From positions 62,001 through 126,000 of the forward strand of contig JANNUS010000004.1 of the NCBI GenBank assembly GCA_031395485.1: a stretch of DNA of 64,000 nucleotides. The letters run 5' to 3'. A model generated the notes under the pieces. It was not told where the DNA came from. It worked only from the letters and a program-made list of their open reading frames with translations, and made no database searches. The DNA is from UBA2336 sp031395485 (GTDB lineage Bacteria; Bacteroidota; Bacteroidia; Cytophagales; Cyclobacteriaceae). Positions 9,395 to 19,002 of this stretch are shown one piece after another (the first letter of the stretch is position 1; every line of letters starts with the position of its first letter). The translations under genes and the position numbers were made by a program.

Positions 9395-9922
9395 ATGGGG
9401 CTACTGGATCAACGGTTTGAAAATGGCGGAGTGATTATTACAAAAGTAGATGATCTACTCAATTGGGCACGGCTTTCCTCCATGTGGCCGATGACGTTTG
9501 GCTTAGCGTGCTGTGCGATTGAGTTTATGAGCACCGGTACAACCGTTTACGATATGGATCGTTTTGGCATGGCTCCTCGTTCGTCTCCACGCCAGGCCGA
9601 TGTTATGATTGTAGCCGGAACGGTGACATTTAAAATGGCTGACCGGATTAAACGCTTGTATGAGCAAATGGCAGAACCTCGTTATGTGATTTCCATGGGT
9701 TCGTGTTCAAATTGTGGAGGCCCATACTGGCAACACGGTTACCACGTAGTAAAAGGAGTTGACAGAATCATTCCTGTTGATGTGTATGTTCCAGGTTGCC
9801 CGCCAAGACCAGAAGCACTCATTGGAGGTTTTTTAAAGCTGCAAGAAAAAATAAGAAATGAAACACTAATGACTCCAAAGGCCATTGAACGACTTCTCGA
9901 AAAAGGAAAGCAACATGCTTGA
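9395..9922 (+). CDS. nuoB: NADH-quinone oxidoreductase subunit B
   Basis: Complex I subunit that carries the terminal 4Fe-4S cluster N2, next to the quinone site. The four cluster ligands are visible: the tandem Cys pair in GLACCAIEF (39-40), Cys104 in SMGSCSNCGG and Cys134 in VPGCPPRPEAL. I chose the ATG at 9395; a GTG two codons upstream (9389) is possible. The 175 residues are normal for the family. Its 3' end overlaps nuoC by eight bases. Confidence 0.97.
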   Translation: MGLLDQRFENGGVIITKVDDLLNWARLSSMWPMTFGLACCAIEFMSTGTTVYDMDRFGMAPRSSPRQADVMIVAGTVTFKMADRIKRLYEQMAEPRYVISMGSCSNCGGPYWQHGYHVVKGVDRIIPVDVYVPGCPPRPEALIGGFLKLQEKIRNETLMTPKAIERLLEKGKQHA

Positions 9923-10394
9923 TTTTCAGCAACTCATTGAAATTGTTAAAGCGCTGTCGAATGACCTTCGCATCGATGAAAAAACTTCGCCCAAAGCCAT
10001 CATTGTTCCAGCTTCAGCGTTAAATAAAATTTGTCAAGAGCTTTATCAAAACCCATCCACTTATTTTGATATGCTTTCCTGCTTAACGGGTATCGATAAT
10101 GGCGTAGAAGTAAACACAATGGAAGTCGTGTATAATCTTTATTCTATTCCGTTCAATCATCATGTGATGTTGAAAGTGATCTTGCTAAGAGAGAACCCTG
10201 AGATCGATTCAATAAGTGAAATCTGGCGAACAGCAAACTGGCATGAACGGGAAGCTTTTGATATGTATGGAATTAAATTTATCGGCCATCCTGATCTAAG
10301 AAGAATACTCTTGCCCGCAGATTGGGTGGGGCATCCGCTAAAAAAGGATTACGTACACGAGGAATATTATAGAGACGTGAAAGTGGAATATTAA
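9915..10394 (+). CDS. nuoC: NADH-quinone oxidoreductase subunit C
   Basis: Peripheral-arm subunit of complex I (30-kDa subunit family), 159 residues from the ATG at 9915. The signature region WRTANWHEREAFDMYGIKFIGHPDLRRILLPADW is present near residues 105-140. The start overlaps the end of nuoB and is preceded by a purine-rich AAAGGAAAG that could act as a ribosome binding site. It is a separate protein, not fused to NuoD as in E. coli. Confidence 0.96.
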   Translation: MLDFQQLIEIVKALSNDLRIDEKTSPKAIIVPASALNKICQELYQNPSTYFDMLSCLTGIDNGVEVNTMEVVYNLYSIPFNHHVMLKVILLRENPEIDSISEIWRTANWHEREAFDMYGIKFIGHPDLRRILLPADWVGHPLKKDYVHEEYYRDVKVEY

Positions 10395-10433
10395 TTTGAA
10401 GGTTTGCCGATTTGAAAATTTGATGATGCGTTA
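10395..10433. repeat. TTTGAA-type low-complexity spacer between nuoC and nuoD
   Basis: The 39-base spacer is made of degenerate repeats of a TTTGAA/GATTTGAAAATTTGATGATG phrase. Similar text occurs between genes in many Bacteroidota. No coding or terminator signal is visible. Confidence 0.45.
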
Positions 10434-11654
10434 ATGCCAACCGATAGTATTCAATATAAGTTTAAGGCTAATAATTTAGTCGATTCGGAGCCAAACAAGC
10501 TCAGAGAGGATGGGTTGCGTGCAGAGGAAATGATCATTAACCTTGGACCACAACATCCCTCAACTCACGGAGTTTTGCGTTTGGAAGTATTGATGGATGG
10601 AGAAATAATTAAAGAAGTCGTTCCGCACCTAGGCTACCTGCATCGCTGTTTTGAAAAGCATGCTGAAAGTGTTCCGTACAATCAAGTAATACCGTATGTA
10701 GACCGAATGGATTATGTGGCCTCCATGAATTCTGAACATGCCTACGCGATGGGGGTAGAACGAATGCTGGGCATTGCCGATCAACTTCCGAAACGTGTGG
10801 AATACATTCGGGTACTGGTTGCAGAACTAAATCGTATTGCTTCGCATTTTATCGCCATCGGTACATACGGTATGGACATTGGTGCATTCACACCTTTCTT
10901 CTGGGTGATGCGCGATCGCGAGCATATTCTCAGATTGTTAGAATGGACCTGCGGTGCCCGCCTGTTATATAATTACATCTGGATAGGAGGATTGTACTAC
11001 GACATACCAGTTGGTTTTGAAGATCGCTGCGAGGAATTCATCAAGTACATTAAGCCAAAGCTTTCTGAATTAGAAACTGTACTGATTGAAAATGAAATTT
11101 TTGTTCAGCGTACGGCCAATGTTGGCGTGCTGCCGCTTGATCTTGCTATCAATTACGGTGTTACAGGCCCCATGCTACGCGGATCAGGATTGCGTTTCGA
11201 CTTGCGAAAAGTTGACGGGTATTCGGTATACCCGGAATTGGATTTTAATATCCCAATAGGAGAAGGAATAAAAGGTACAGTTGGCGATTGCTGGGACAGA
11301 GTTTGGGTTCGCATGCAAGAGATTCATGAATCGACTAAGATCATTGAACAATGCCTCGAAAAATTGCAGAAGGAACATAAGCGGACAAAGGAGTTTGATC
11401 CCCAAGCTTTAGTTCCAAAGAAGATTCGTCCGCAAGCGCAGGATTTTTACGTGCGTGCCGAAAACCCAAAGGGTGAATTGGGCTTCTTCTTCCGTGCCGA
11501 TGGTAAAAGCGATATTCCTTTCCGTTGCAAGGCTCGCGCCTGTAGTTTCTCCAATCTTTCCGTGTTACCAGAAATTAGCCGCGGTGTTTTGGTGGCTGAC
11601 TTAATCGCTATCATTGGTTCTATTGATGTTGTGATGGGGGAAGTTGACCGTTGA
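10434..11654 (+). CDS. nuoD: NADH-quinone oxidoreductase subunit D
   Basis: 49-kDa subunit of complex I, which forms the quinone-binding pocket with NuoB. The 406 residues show the family landmarks LGPQHPSTHGVLRL (about 32-46), HLGYLHRCFEK, PYVDRMDYVASMNSEHAY and, near the C-terminus, IGSIDVVMGEVDR. It is the last nuo gene here: nuoE-N are not downstream, where an NAD(P)HX repair gene follows after 19 bases. The remaining subunits must lie elsewhere if the complex is complete. Confidence 0.97.
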   Translation: MPTDSIQYKFKANNLVDSEPNKLREDGLRAEEMIINLGPQHPSTHGVLRLEVLMDGEIIKEVVPHLGYLHRCFEKHAESVPYNQVIPYVDRMDYVASMNSEHAYAMGVERMLGIADQLPKRVEYIRVLVAELNRIASHFIAIGTYGMDIGAFTPFFWVMRDREHILRLLEWTCGARLLYNYIWIGGLYYDIPVGFEDRCEEFIKYIKPKLSELETVLIENEIFVQRTANVGVLPLDLAINYGVTGPMLRGSGLRFDLRKVDGYSVYPELDFNIPIGEGIKGTVGDCWDRVWVRMQEIHESTKIIEQCLEKLQKEHKRTKEFDPQALVPKKIRPQAQDFYVRAENPKGELGFFFRADGKSDIPFRCKARACSFSNLSVLPEISRGVLVADLIAIIGSIDVVMGEVDR

Positions 11655-11673
11655 TTCTGTAACTTAGAGCTAG

Positions 11674-13170
11674 ATGCTCAAAATCTTAACTGCTTCCCAA
11701 ATTAAATCCCTTGATGAATACACCATCAAGCATGACCCAATCGCGTCTAATGATTTAATGGAGCGAGCTTGTGATGCTTTTGTTTCCTGGTTTACGTTGC
11801 ATTTTGATATTACCAAACGTGTGGGTGTTGTATGTGGCACCGGCAATAATGGAGGTGACGGATTAGGAATAGTCAGGTTATTAATGGAGTGGGGCTATCC
11901 GGTAAAAGTGTGGATTGTGAAGGGGTCAGTTCCTGAATCAGAAGATTTTAAAATCAATCTTCAAAGACTGAATGAAAAGGTTGAAATTTTTGAAATTATA
12001 ACGGAATCAGATCAAAGCCTTTTTGCTGATCGGGATATTTTAATTGATGCGATTTTTGGCTCAGGACTGTCCAGACCTCCAGAAGGAATTTATGCCCAGG
12101 CCATTCGGTGCATCAACAGAACAAATACAGTTCGTATCGCTGTAGACATTCCCTCCGGGCTAATGGCAGATAAACCTTCATGCGGAGAAATTGTTCAGGC
12201 AGATCATACCGTTACGTTTCAACTCCCTAAACTTTGTTTTCTTCTACCGAAAAGTGGAGCATCTGTTGGAGAGCATCACATCGTCAACATCGGGTTGAGT
12301 CAGGAATTTATCCAACAGTCAGAGAGCAATTATTTCCTGATCCAGAAAAATGACATCAAAGCGATGCTTCACAAAAGATTGAAGTTTAGTCACAAAGGAA
12401 ATTTTGGTCATGCTTTACTTATTTCTGGGAGTTATGGAAAAATGGGAGCTGCTATATTGGGTGCACGTGCAGCTATGCGATCAGGGTTGGGTTTATTAAC
12501 GGTTCATGTTCCAACCTGTGGTTATGAAATTATTCAGACCTCCGTACCTGAAGCAATGGCAAGTGTCGATACATCGGATACGTTGTTTTCATCCGTTCCT
12601 GAAGCAGAGAACTTTAATGCAATTGGAGTAGGCCCCGGTATTGGTCAGGATAAGAAGACCACTAAAGCATTAGCCGCCCTGCTCGATACTGTTAGCAAAC
12701 CAATTGTATTGGATGCTGATGCGCTTAACATAATATCAGCTAACCGTGAGTTAATTCATAGCATTCCGAAAAGCAGTATTCTTACACCACACCCTAAAGA
12801 GTTTGAAAGATTAGTAGGCCGTTGGACAACCGATTTTGAACGGCTTGAAAAGCAGATTGAGTTTTCGCGAACGACAAACACAGTGGTGTTGCTCAAAGGG
12901 GCACATACTTCTATCTCCACACCCGAGGGAAAAATTTATTTCAATAATACGGGCAACCCCGGTATGGCTAAAGGAGGTAGTGGTGACGTGCTTACTGGTT
13001 TGGTTATGGGTTTCCTTGCCCAGGGATACACTTCTGAACAGTCCGCTGTGTTAGGAGCTTGGATTCATGGCTTAGCGGGTGACTGCGCCATGAAAAGTCG
13101 GAGCATGGAAACGCTTGTAGCTTCTGATATAATTAACCACTTGCCGGATGCCTTTACTTTATGTCGTTAA
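11674..13170 (+). CDS. nnr: Bifunctional NAD(P)H-hydrate epimerase / ADP-dependent dehydratase
   Basis: Repairs damaged NADHX and NADPHX: the N-terminal YjeF domain (about 1-215) epimerises the hydrate, and the C-terminal carbohydrate-kinase-like domain (about 225-498) dehydrates the S form. Visible motifs are GTGNNGGDGLG in the epimerase, and LDADALN, LTPHPKEF and NTGNPGMAKGGSGDVLTGL in the dehydratase. The 498 residues match the fused bacterial form. It starts 19 bases after nuoD, so it is probably cotranscribed with these NADH-using subunits, a sensible pairing but an inference. Confidence 0.95.
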   Translation: MLKILTASQIKSLDEYTIKHDPIASNDLMERACDAFVSWFTLHFDITKRVGVVCGTGNNGGDGLGIVRLLMEWGYPVKVWIVKGSVPESEDFKINLQRLNEKVEIFEIITESDQSLFADRDILIDAIFGSGLSRPPEGIYAQAIRCINRTNTVRIAVDIPSGLMADKPSCGEIVQADHTVTFQLPKLCFLLPKSGASVGEHHIVNIGLSQEFIQQSESNYFLIQKNDIKAMLHKRLKFSHKGNFGHALLISGSYGKMGAAILGARAAMRSGLGLLTVHVPTCGYEIIQTSVPEAMASVDTSDTLFSSVPEAENFNAIGVGPGIGQDKKTTKALAALLDTVSKPIVLDADALNIISANRELIHSIPKSSILTPHPKEFERLVGRWTTDFERLEKQIEFSRTTNTVVLLKGAHTSISTPEGKIYFNNTGNPGMAKGGSGDVLTGLVMGFLAQGYTSEQSAVLGAWIHGLAGDCAMKSRSMETLVASDIINHLPDAFTLCR

Positions 13171-13267
13171 TTTTTCTGGCTGGTTTAAACCTTTTTAAGC
13201 TTTTGCGCATCTAAGAACAGAACACCAACAAACTTTTGGATTGGTATTTGCGTATAAGTATTAAATC

Positions 13268-13609
13268 ATGCGTCAATTAGCCCTCATATTTCTTTTGATT
13301 CTCTCATTGAGTGCAGTATCCTACGCTCAGGTAAATGAGACTGGTAAAGCCGATATTTCAAGATCAATCACCCTGTACCCTAACCCTGCCCTGGATTTCA
13401 TTAATATTAAATCAACAGCCTTGAATTTCAGACAAAACAAGCTTGTGATTTATAATATATTGGGTAATGAGATTCAGGCAGAGACAGAGATAATCGATGA
13501 CCATGAGGTAAGAATTCGTGTTAAAGAACTCTCTACTGGGTATTATTTGATTGCTGTCCGCGATGAGCAAACTCAATTTCGAGGAACTTACAAATTTCTC
13601 AAGCGATAA
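13268..13609 (+). CDS. Stand-alone type IX sorting-domain protein
   Basis: 113 residues: signal peptide 1-21 (ending SYAQ), a short linker, then a typical type IX secretion C-terminal domain (type A) over almost the whole mature protein: SITLYPNPALDFINIK, the middle VIYNILGNEI, and the end GYYLIAVRDE...GTYKFLKR. These domains normally sit behind a large cargo and are cut off at the cell surface. Here there is no cargo. It may be a remnant of a larger gene, or a small protein that passes through the T9SS alone. It converges with the aldolase gene with two bases between the stops. Confidence 0.85.
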   Translation: MRQLALIFLLILSLSAVSYAQVNETGKADISRSITLYPNPALDFINIKSTALNFRQNKLVIYNILGNEIQAETEIIDDHEVRIRVKELSTGYYLIAVRDEQTQFRGTYKFLKR

Positions 13610-13611
13610 GC

Positions 13612-14631
13612 TTAAATCAGATTTCTAATCTTATTTAGTAGTCTGTTAATTTCCCCCTCTGTTGTATCAAACGAACACATAAGCCTAACTTCACTGGTTC
13701 GCTCATTCCAAACATAAAAGAAGATTTCATTTTGCAGTTCGGGTATAATTTCTTTCGGGAATTTGGCAAATACTCCGTTTCCATCTACCGATTGGGTGAT
13801 CGTTATTTGCGGAATACTTTTCAAGCCCTGTTCTAATTTCTTAGCCATGCCATTGGCGTGTGATGCGTTGCGCTTCCAAAGTTCATTCGAAAGCAAGGCT
13901 TCAAATTGGGCACTAATGAAACGCATTTTTGAATGTAGTTGCATTCCCTGTTTTCTACGATACGAAAAATTTTTAGCAAGATCGGGGTTAAAGATCAGAA
14001 CGGCCTCCCCGAACATCATTCCGTTTTTCGTGCCTCCAAAGGAAAGAATGTCTACCCCAGCATCGCGTGTGAATTTTATAAAATCTTGATTTAAACTTAC
14101 TGCTGCATTACTAATGCGTGAACCATCCATGTGTAAAAGCAAATTGTGCTTTTTCGCTACAGCCGATATTGCTTTAATCTCGTGTGTTGTATACACGGTT
14201 CCATACTCAGTAGATTGTGAAATGGAGATGGCATTGGCTTGCGGATGGTGTTGATCCCCTACACGTTGAATTTTATTTTCTAGCTGATCGGGATAAATTT
14301 TTCCATTCGCAGTTGAAATACCAATCAGTTTGCAGCCAGTAAATTTTTCGGGTGCTGTAGATTCATCTACGTTGATGTGAGCCAACTCCGAGCAAAGAAT
14401 AGAATTGAAAGATTGAGTAATAGCACTCAACCCTATTACGTTAGCCCCTGTACCGTTGTACACAAAGAAAACTTCCGTAGCATCACCAAAATTTTCCTTA
14501 AAGAGTTGCGTTGCACTCCTTGTAAACTCATCGCTTCCATAAGCACCCTGATGTTCAACGTTGGCGCGTACAAGCGCCTCCATTATTTCAGGGTGAACGC
14601 CAGAGTAATTATCACTTGCCAATGCTTTCAT
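13612..14631 (-). CDS. Low-specificity L-threonine aldolase family (beta-eliminating lyase)
   Basis: PLP enzyme of fold type I that cleaves threonine or allo-threonine to glycine and acetaldehyde. The 339 residues begin LASDNYSGVHPEIMEAL, with GAYGSDEFT near 30-37, the HMDGSRISNA segment (Asp169) and the PLP lysine K202 in SFGGTKNG. Closely related sequences are annotated as aminotransferase class V or beta-eliminating lyase, so substrate is by family. It is monocistronic by position: convergent with the sorting-domain gene and preceded by the terminator of the CHAT gene. Confidence 0.88.
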   Translation of the reverse strand: MKALASDNYSGVHPEIMEALVRANVEHQGAYGSDEFTRSATQLFKENFGDATEVFFVYNGTGANVIGLSAITQSFNSILCSELAHINVDESTAPEKFTGCKLIGISTANGKIYPDQLENKIQRVGDQHHPQANAISISQSTEYGTVYTTHEIKAISAVAKKHNLLLHMDGSRISNAAVSLNQDFIKFTRDAGVDILSFGGTKNGMMFGEAVLIFNPDLAKNFSYRRKQGMQLHSKMRFISAQFEALLSNELWKRNASHANGMAKKLEQGLKSIPQITITQSVDGNGVFAKFPKEIIPELQNEIFFYVWNERTSEVRLMCSFDTTEGEINRLLNKIRNLI

Positions 14632-14647
14632 ACCGTAATATTAAATG

Positions 14648-14675
14648 AAAAAAGCGCGTATGAATATCGCGCTTT
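14648..14675 (-). terminator. Terminator downstream of TPR-CHAT gene
   Basis: Perfect eight-base arms AAAGCGCG (14651-14658) and CGCGCTTT (14668-14675) with a nine-base loop. Read on the minus strand, the hairpin ends in a run of six T (14653-14648). It lies 22 bases beyond the CHAT gene stop, between it and the start of the aldolase gene. Confidence 0.75.
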
Positions 14676-14696
14676 ATAAATTATTTTATAAATAAA

Positions 14697-17600
14697 TTAG
14701 TCTAATCCAATCATCATAAAGGCTCCCCAAAAAATTGGCTCTGGGTACTCGACCCGAAGTTCTTTTTTAGCGTCTATAAAACTTTGACGAACATTGCCAC
14801 TGTTGAGCCACTTTTGATAGAACTTCAGCATTAATTTTTGTGTGGCATCATCATCAACTTTAAACATACTCATGATTAGAACTTTGGCGCCTGCAACTAA
14901 AAAGGCTCGTTGTAAGCCGTAAACACCTTCACCTGATTCTAGTTGACCTAACCCGGTTTCGCATGCGCTAAGAACCACTAAATCTGTTTTATCGAGGTTT
15001 AAGTTCATGGCCTCGTAGGCAGTAAGAATTCCATTCTCAATATTGTAATTGTACTCTGTCTTATCCAGTAAATCACCGGCTCCTTTTAAGAGTAGCCCGG
15101 TACGCATGAGTGGGTTCTGTGTTAATTTTGCTTCATTGGCCTCAAGTTCATTCTCATTAGTTGATTGCATAGCAGGTTTATAGAAACCATGCGTTGCTAC
15201 GTGAAAGACTTTCGGGCTATTAAGATCTTTGATACGTTCTTCTGTAGCGGTCATATCAATATACTCCTTGGTGTCCCATCCTTTTTGTTTCAACATGAAT
15301 TGAAGCTGGCTTATTTCCTTTTCTGTGCCTGGTAACGCTAGTACGGTTTCATTAGCAGAAGCAGTCAGGTAGAATGAAGGGTTACCAAACATAGCTGCTG
15401 AGTTTTCGGAGTTATTTCGAGATTTAATTTTTCGCAAATAAAGATCTTTTGTATTGCTGACTAAAACGATATTGGAGTTATCAAGCACATACTTGCCATC
15501 CGGTGTGGGTATAGCTTCCAGGTTTATTTGATTGTACACACCATCGGCTGATAGGTAAACTGTTGAAACAACACCAATCTCTTTTTGAATAGGCTCCCAG
15601 AATACACTGTATGAAATGTTGTCTGGTATTTTTCCGATAATGGAGTTTCTATAGAATTTGAAAAAGCGGGTTTCTAATTTAGAGCCAACATTTAGGATTA
15701 TTGCTTTGGGTCTTTTAAAATCATTTTTCAGGTATAACGCGGCATAAACAATTGAATCTGTAAAACTGTGGTTAAAGAAGCGGAACCTAACCATTTCAAT
15801 GGCAACTTCGTTTGGTTTGAGGGTTTTCTCCACATCTTCATATGTAATTCGTTTGTTTTCAAAACTTTGCCCAAACAATTCTGATTTCTGACTTAAATCC
15901 TTTTCAAGACGCTCTACCTCTTGCGTTAATGCAACTGGATCAATTTCATTTTCAGTAAGTTGTGCGGGACCCATGGAGAGCGCAACCGTGAGTAATTCTT
16001 TCTTCTGTACCCATACGTTATATAAGCTCCTTAAATTTTCATCGGTACTATTTTGAATTCGTTCGCGAATTTTAATGGATGAACTTAAAAGTAATGCCTT
16101 TGTCAACAGCTGGTAGTCGTACACTTTTCCTGAAAGATCTTTGAAATCGTCCAGCTGACTGAAGGCAAGGGTATTGTAAAACTCAAAGTCGCCCTTAATG
16201 GTGTTCCAATATTTGGCTTTCTCGCGTTCGCTTAGCGCAGGGAAGTAACTCTTTATAAAATTTTCATAGTTATTGAGTGATTGCTCGATATATTTTTTAG
16301 ATCGCTTGAAGTCTTTTTCCATGTAATACACCTTACTCAATTTTGACAATACTTTTACATATTCGGGGTGTGTCGAACTGAAAAAACGTTCGTATAAGTC
16401 TTTTGCTTTGGTATAAAATTCATCAGCCTTTCTATAATTCTTTTGCTGGTAATACACATCTCCGGTAAGCGTATAAATACTGGCGGCATTGATGTTATTT
16501 TTTGTACCTGTTTTAGCGCGCCAGATACTTTCAGCAATTGTTAAGGAGCTAAAGGCGATGTCGTATTTTTTTTCTGAAATGTATAAGACCGCGACATTTT
16601 TTAGTATTTCCGCATATTGTTGATTGTCTTTGCCGAGCTTATTGGCCATAATATCACGCGATTCCAACATCAGATTTTCAACCTCTTGCTTGTTGTCACC
16701 CTTATGAAATTTTATCAGCGCAAGCTGAGATAGTGACCGTGCTACTTCCACATGATTTCTTCCGAATTGTTTTTCCTGACTCGCTAATGCCTTTTTGATG
16801 TTCTCTTCAGCCTTCTCGTAATCGCCTAGTGTATAATAGATGTCGCTAAGAAGTTTTTGGGTTGGGGCAGTTTTTGTTGAGATTTCGGTATAGGTTTTAG
16901 CTGCGCTTTGGTTGGCTCGTTGCGCTATCTTTTCGGCTTCTGTATAGTCTCCTTTTGCCAGTAATATTCTGCCTTTATTAACTAGCGGATCTATTAATCG
17001 TAAAGATGCTGGCCCAAAAAGCTTTTCGTATTCGGGTATAAGTTTATTCAATAAGCGATCAGTGTCAGAGTATTTGCCCAATTGAATAAGTAAACCTGAA
17101 AGTTCTTCAGCCGTGGATAATTCATTTCCGATTCGAAAATCGGCCTTAATAATAAGCTTTCTTGAACGATCCAGATTATTCTGGGCCTCATCAAACATTC
17201 CCTTTATTCCGTAAAGTTTTGCTTGAGTTTCAAGGGCATGTATGTATTGCGGGAGGCGGCTGTTCTCTTTTTTGAAGTCTTCGAGTATTTTGAGTGAGTT
17301 CGTAATGTTATCTTCTGCTTTGTCGTATTGACCAAGTTTAATTTGTAATTGTGCTATGTTGTCTAATTCAACTCCGTAGTCGGGATCGGTATCCAAGTAT
17401 TTGATACGGGCAATATCCCTGGCTTTTTCAAGGGTAGCCGAAGCCTGATTGAAGTTATCGGAGAGTTCATATAGTGTTGCAAGACTATTTAAAATGGTAA
17501 GATGGTCTTTGTATTTGGGTGCTATTTCTTTAGCGGCCATGTTTGTGTAACTCTCTTCAAAAATTCTTTTAGCTTCTTCTATCTTATTCGTGTAACCGAT

Positions 17601-18929
17601 ATAGAAACTAGCGATGGATATTCTACACAAGTGATATTCCGGAGAATTCTCACCATAGAGTTCCCTTTTTGTCTCCTGAATCTGTGCTAGATAAGTTTCG
17701 GTGTTATTATAATGTTTTGTTTGGATGGACGTCTCACATAAGAACTCGAGTATGCGTAACGTAGTCTTATAATTGCGTGGTAGCGATTTCGAGTTAAGTA
17801 TTGAAAGGGCATTAGCTTCAAGATTGTTTGTTTTTTCCTTTTGGAGCTTACCATCGAACTCAACTGCTTTTAAATTGATGTTTAGCAGACTTGATTTTGA
17901 AAAATACTTACTCAATATTTTGTCATATTCTACTTTGTAGTTTGCAAATCGGGCTCTGTTTTCATCTCGTTGTAAGTCATCGAGGTACGATAGGTATAGT
18001 TCATGAGCAAGTGGGGTAGCGGGCGATGTTCTGCTTTTTAGGTCGCTAAGCAGATTACTGTAATCAAGATATTTTTCGGGTAAGTTGTCTGGTACTTTGC
18101 CATTGTTATTTTCAACAAACATTTTAAGATAGAGGTAGTCGTTCAGCACGAGGGCCAGACTTGTCTCACCCATGAAACGTTGTTTATCGCGTATCCAATT
18201 ATGCGCGATTTTAAATGCAGGATCAGCCTGATCTAAGTCTCCTTGTTTTGAATAGGCATATCCAACCAGTGTAAGCAACTTTGCATAGGCACCAAAGCGT
18301 GAGCTTAGCTCTTCTTCCGGTACTCTTCGGCTTTTAATTTTGCCCTCTTCTACATATGTTTCTTTTTCGATTGCCCGGCTGGCAAAAAACTTTTCATTAT
18401 CGCGAAGGACTTTAATGGCCTCATTACTGAAGCCTTGGCCAATCATAGCCTCGGCAAGTTCAAGGTTAATTTTGCCTATAAGTATTGGGTCTTCTGGTTT
18501 TACTCTCGAGGCGATATCTAATGCTTTCTCAAGATACTCGCGGCTCAACCGGTAGTATCCGTACTGCGTGTAGGTCATTGCAATCTCTGTTAGAGTGGCG
18601 GCATGCTTAATGCTAACATCACCGTGCAATGTGAAACTCGCATTAATGGCATTGGTCAGGCTCATTTCAAAACCATTTAAAATACCCGAATTCAGATTCG
18701 TTCGGGCTTCGCGTATATAATATCCCGGCATATAAGAATTACTTTGGCCGAGTTTAGAGGTCACACTTTTTTTAAACTTGGCAAGCGCACTGAGTGCTTT
18801 AGGGTATTGGCCTGCATTATAATATTTATCGGCCTTGGCGAGTTGCTTATCAAATTTTTTCTGAGCTGTTACAGAATTTATCCCAAGCAATACTAGGATC
18901 AATACGGTAATGGACCGGATGATTTTCAT
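14697..18929 (-). CDS. Exported TPR-CHAT protein, caspase-like peptidase fold
   Basis: 1410 residues. A signal peptide (1-22, ending VTAQ) leads a long array of tetratricopeptide repeats (about 25-920) and a C-terminal CHAT domain (about 1080-1410). The CHAT catalytic pair is present: the His motif VFHVATHGF (His1243/His1247) and the Cys motif VVLSACETG (Cys1323). CHAT is the separase/caspase-like peptidase clan; some members act in defence systems or cut partner proteins after a signal. The signal peptide suggests a periplasmic rather than cytoplasmic site. It stands alone with its own terminator, and no partner gene is adjacent. Substrate is unknown. Confidence 0.9.
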   Translation of the reverse strand: MKIIRSITVLILVLLGINSVTAQKKFDKQLAKADKYYNAGQYPKALSALAKFKKSVTSKLGQSNSYMPGYYIREARTNLNSGILNGFEMSLTNAINASFTLHGDVSIKHAATLTEIAMTYTQYGYYRLSREYLEKALDIASRVKPEDPILIGKINLELAEAMIGQGFSNEAIKVLRDNEKFFASRAIEKETYVEEGKIKSRRVPEEELSSRFGAYAKLLTLVGYAYSKQGDLDQADPAFKIAHNWIRDKQRFMGETSLALVLNDYLYLKMFVENNNGKVPDNLPEKYLDYSNLLSDLKSRTSPATPLAHELYLSYLDDLQRDENRARFANYKVEYDKILSKYFSKSSLLNINLKAVEFDGKLQKEKTNNLEANALSILNSKSLPRNYKTTLRILEFLCETSIQTKHYNNTETYLAQIQETKRELYGENSPEYHLCRISIASFYIGYTNKIEEAKRIFEESYTNMAAKEIAPKYKDHLTILNSLATLYELSDNFNQASATLEKARDIARIKYLDTDPDYGVELDNIAQLQIKLGQYDKAEDNITNSLKILEDFKKENSRLPQYIHALETQAKLYGIKGMFDEAQNNLDRSRKLIIKADFRIGNELSTAEELSGLLIQLGKYSDTDRLLNKLIPEYEKLFGPASLRLIDPLVNKGRILLAKGDYTEAEKIAQRANQSAAKTYTEISTKTAPTQKLLSDIYYTLGDYEKAEENIKKALASQEKQFGRNHVEVARSLSQLALIKFHKGDNKQEVENLMLESRDIMANKLGKDNQQYAEILKNVAVLYISEKKYDIAFSSLTIAESIWRAKTGTKNNINAASIYTLTGDVYYQQKNYRKADEFYTKAKDLYERFFSSTHPEYVKVLSKLSKVYYMEKDFKRSKKYIEQSLNNYENFIKSYFPALSEREKAKYWNTIKGDFEFYNTLAFSQLDDFKDLSGKVYDYQLLTKALLLSSSIKIRERIQNSTDENLRSLYNVWVQKKELLTVALSMGPAQLTENEIDPVALTQEVERLEKDLSQKSELFGQSFENKRITYEDVEKTLKPNEVAIEMVRFRFFNHSFTDSIVYAALYLKNDFKRPKAIILNVGSKLETRFFKFYRNSIIGKIPDNISYSVFWEPIQKEIGVVSTVYLSADGVYNQINLEAIPTPDGKYVLDNSNIVLVSNTKDLYLRKIKSRNNSENSAAMFGNPSFYLTASANETVLALPGTEKEISQLQFMLKQKGWDTKEYIDMTATEERIKDLNSPKVFHVATHGFYKPAMQSTNENELEANEAKLTQNPLMRTGLLLKGAGDLLDKTEYNYNIENGILTAYEAMNLNLDKTDLVVLSACETGLGQLESGEGVYGLQRAFLVAGAKVLIMSMFKVDDDATQKLMLKFYQKWLNSGNVRQSFIDAKKELRVEYPEPIFWGAFMMIGLD

Positions 18930-19002
18930 GATAAAGGGTTTATTTTAGAAATTCTAATCTATGAATTTTATTCTTAAAAAATCAGGCTATTTGATTGCCT
19001 TG

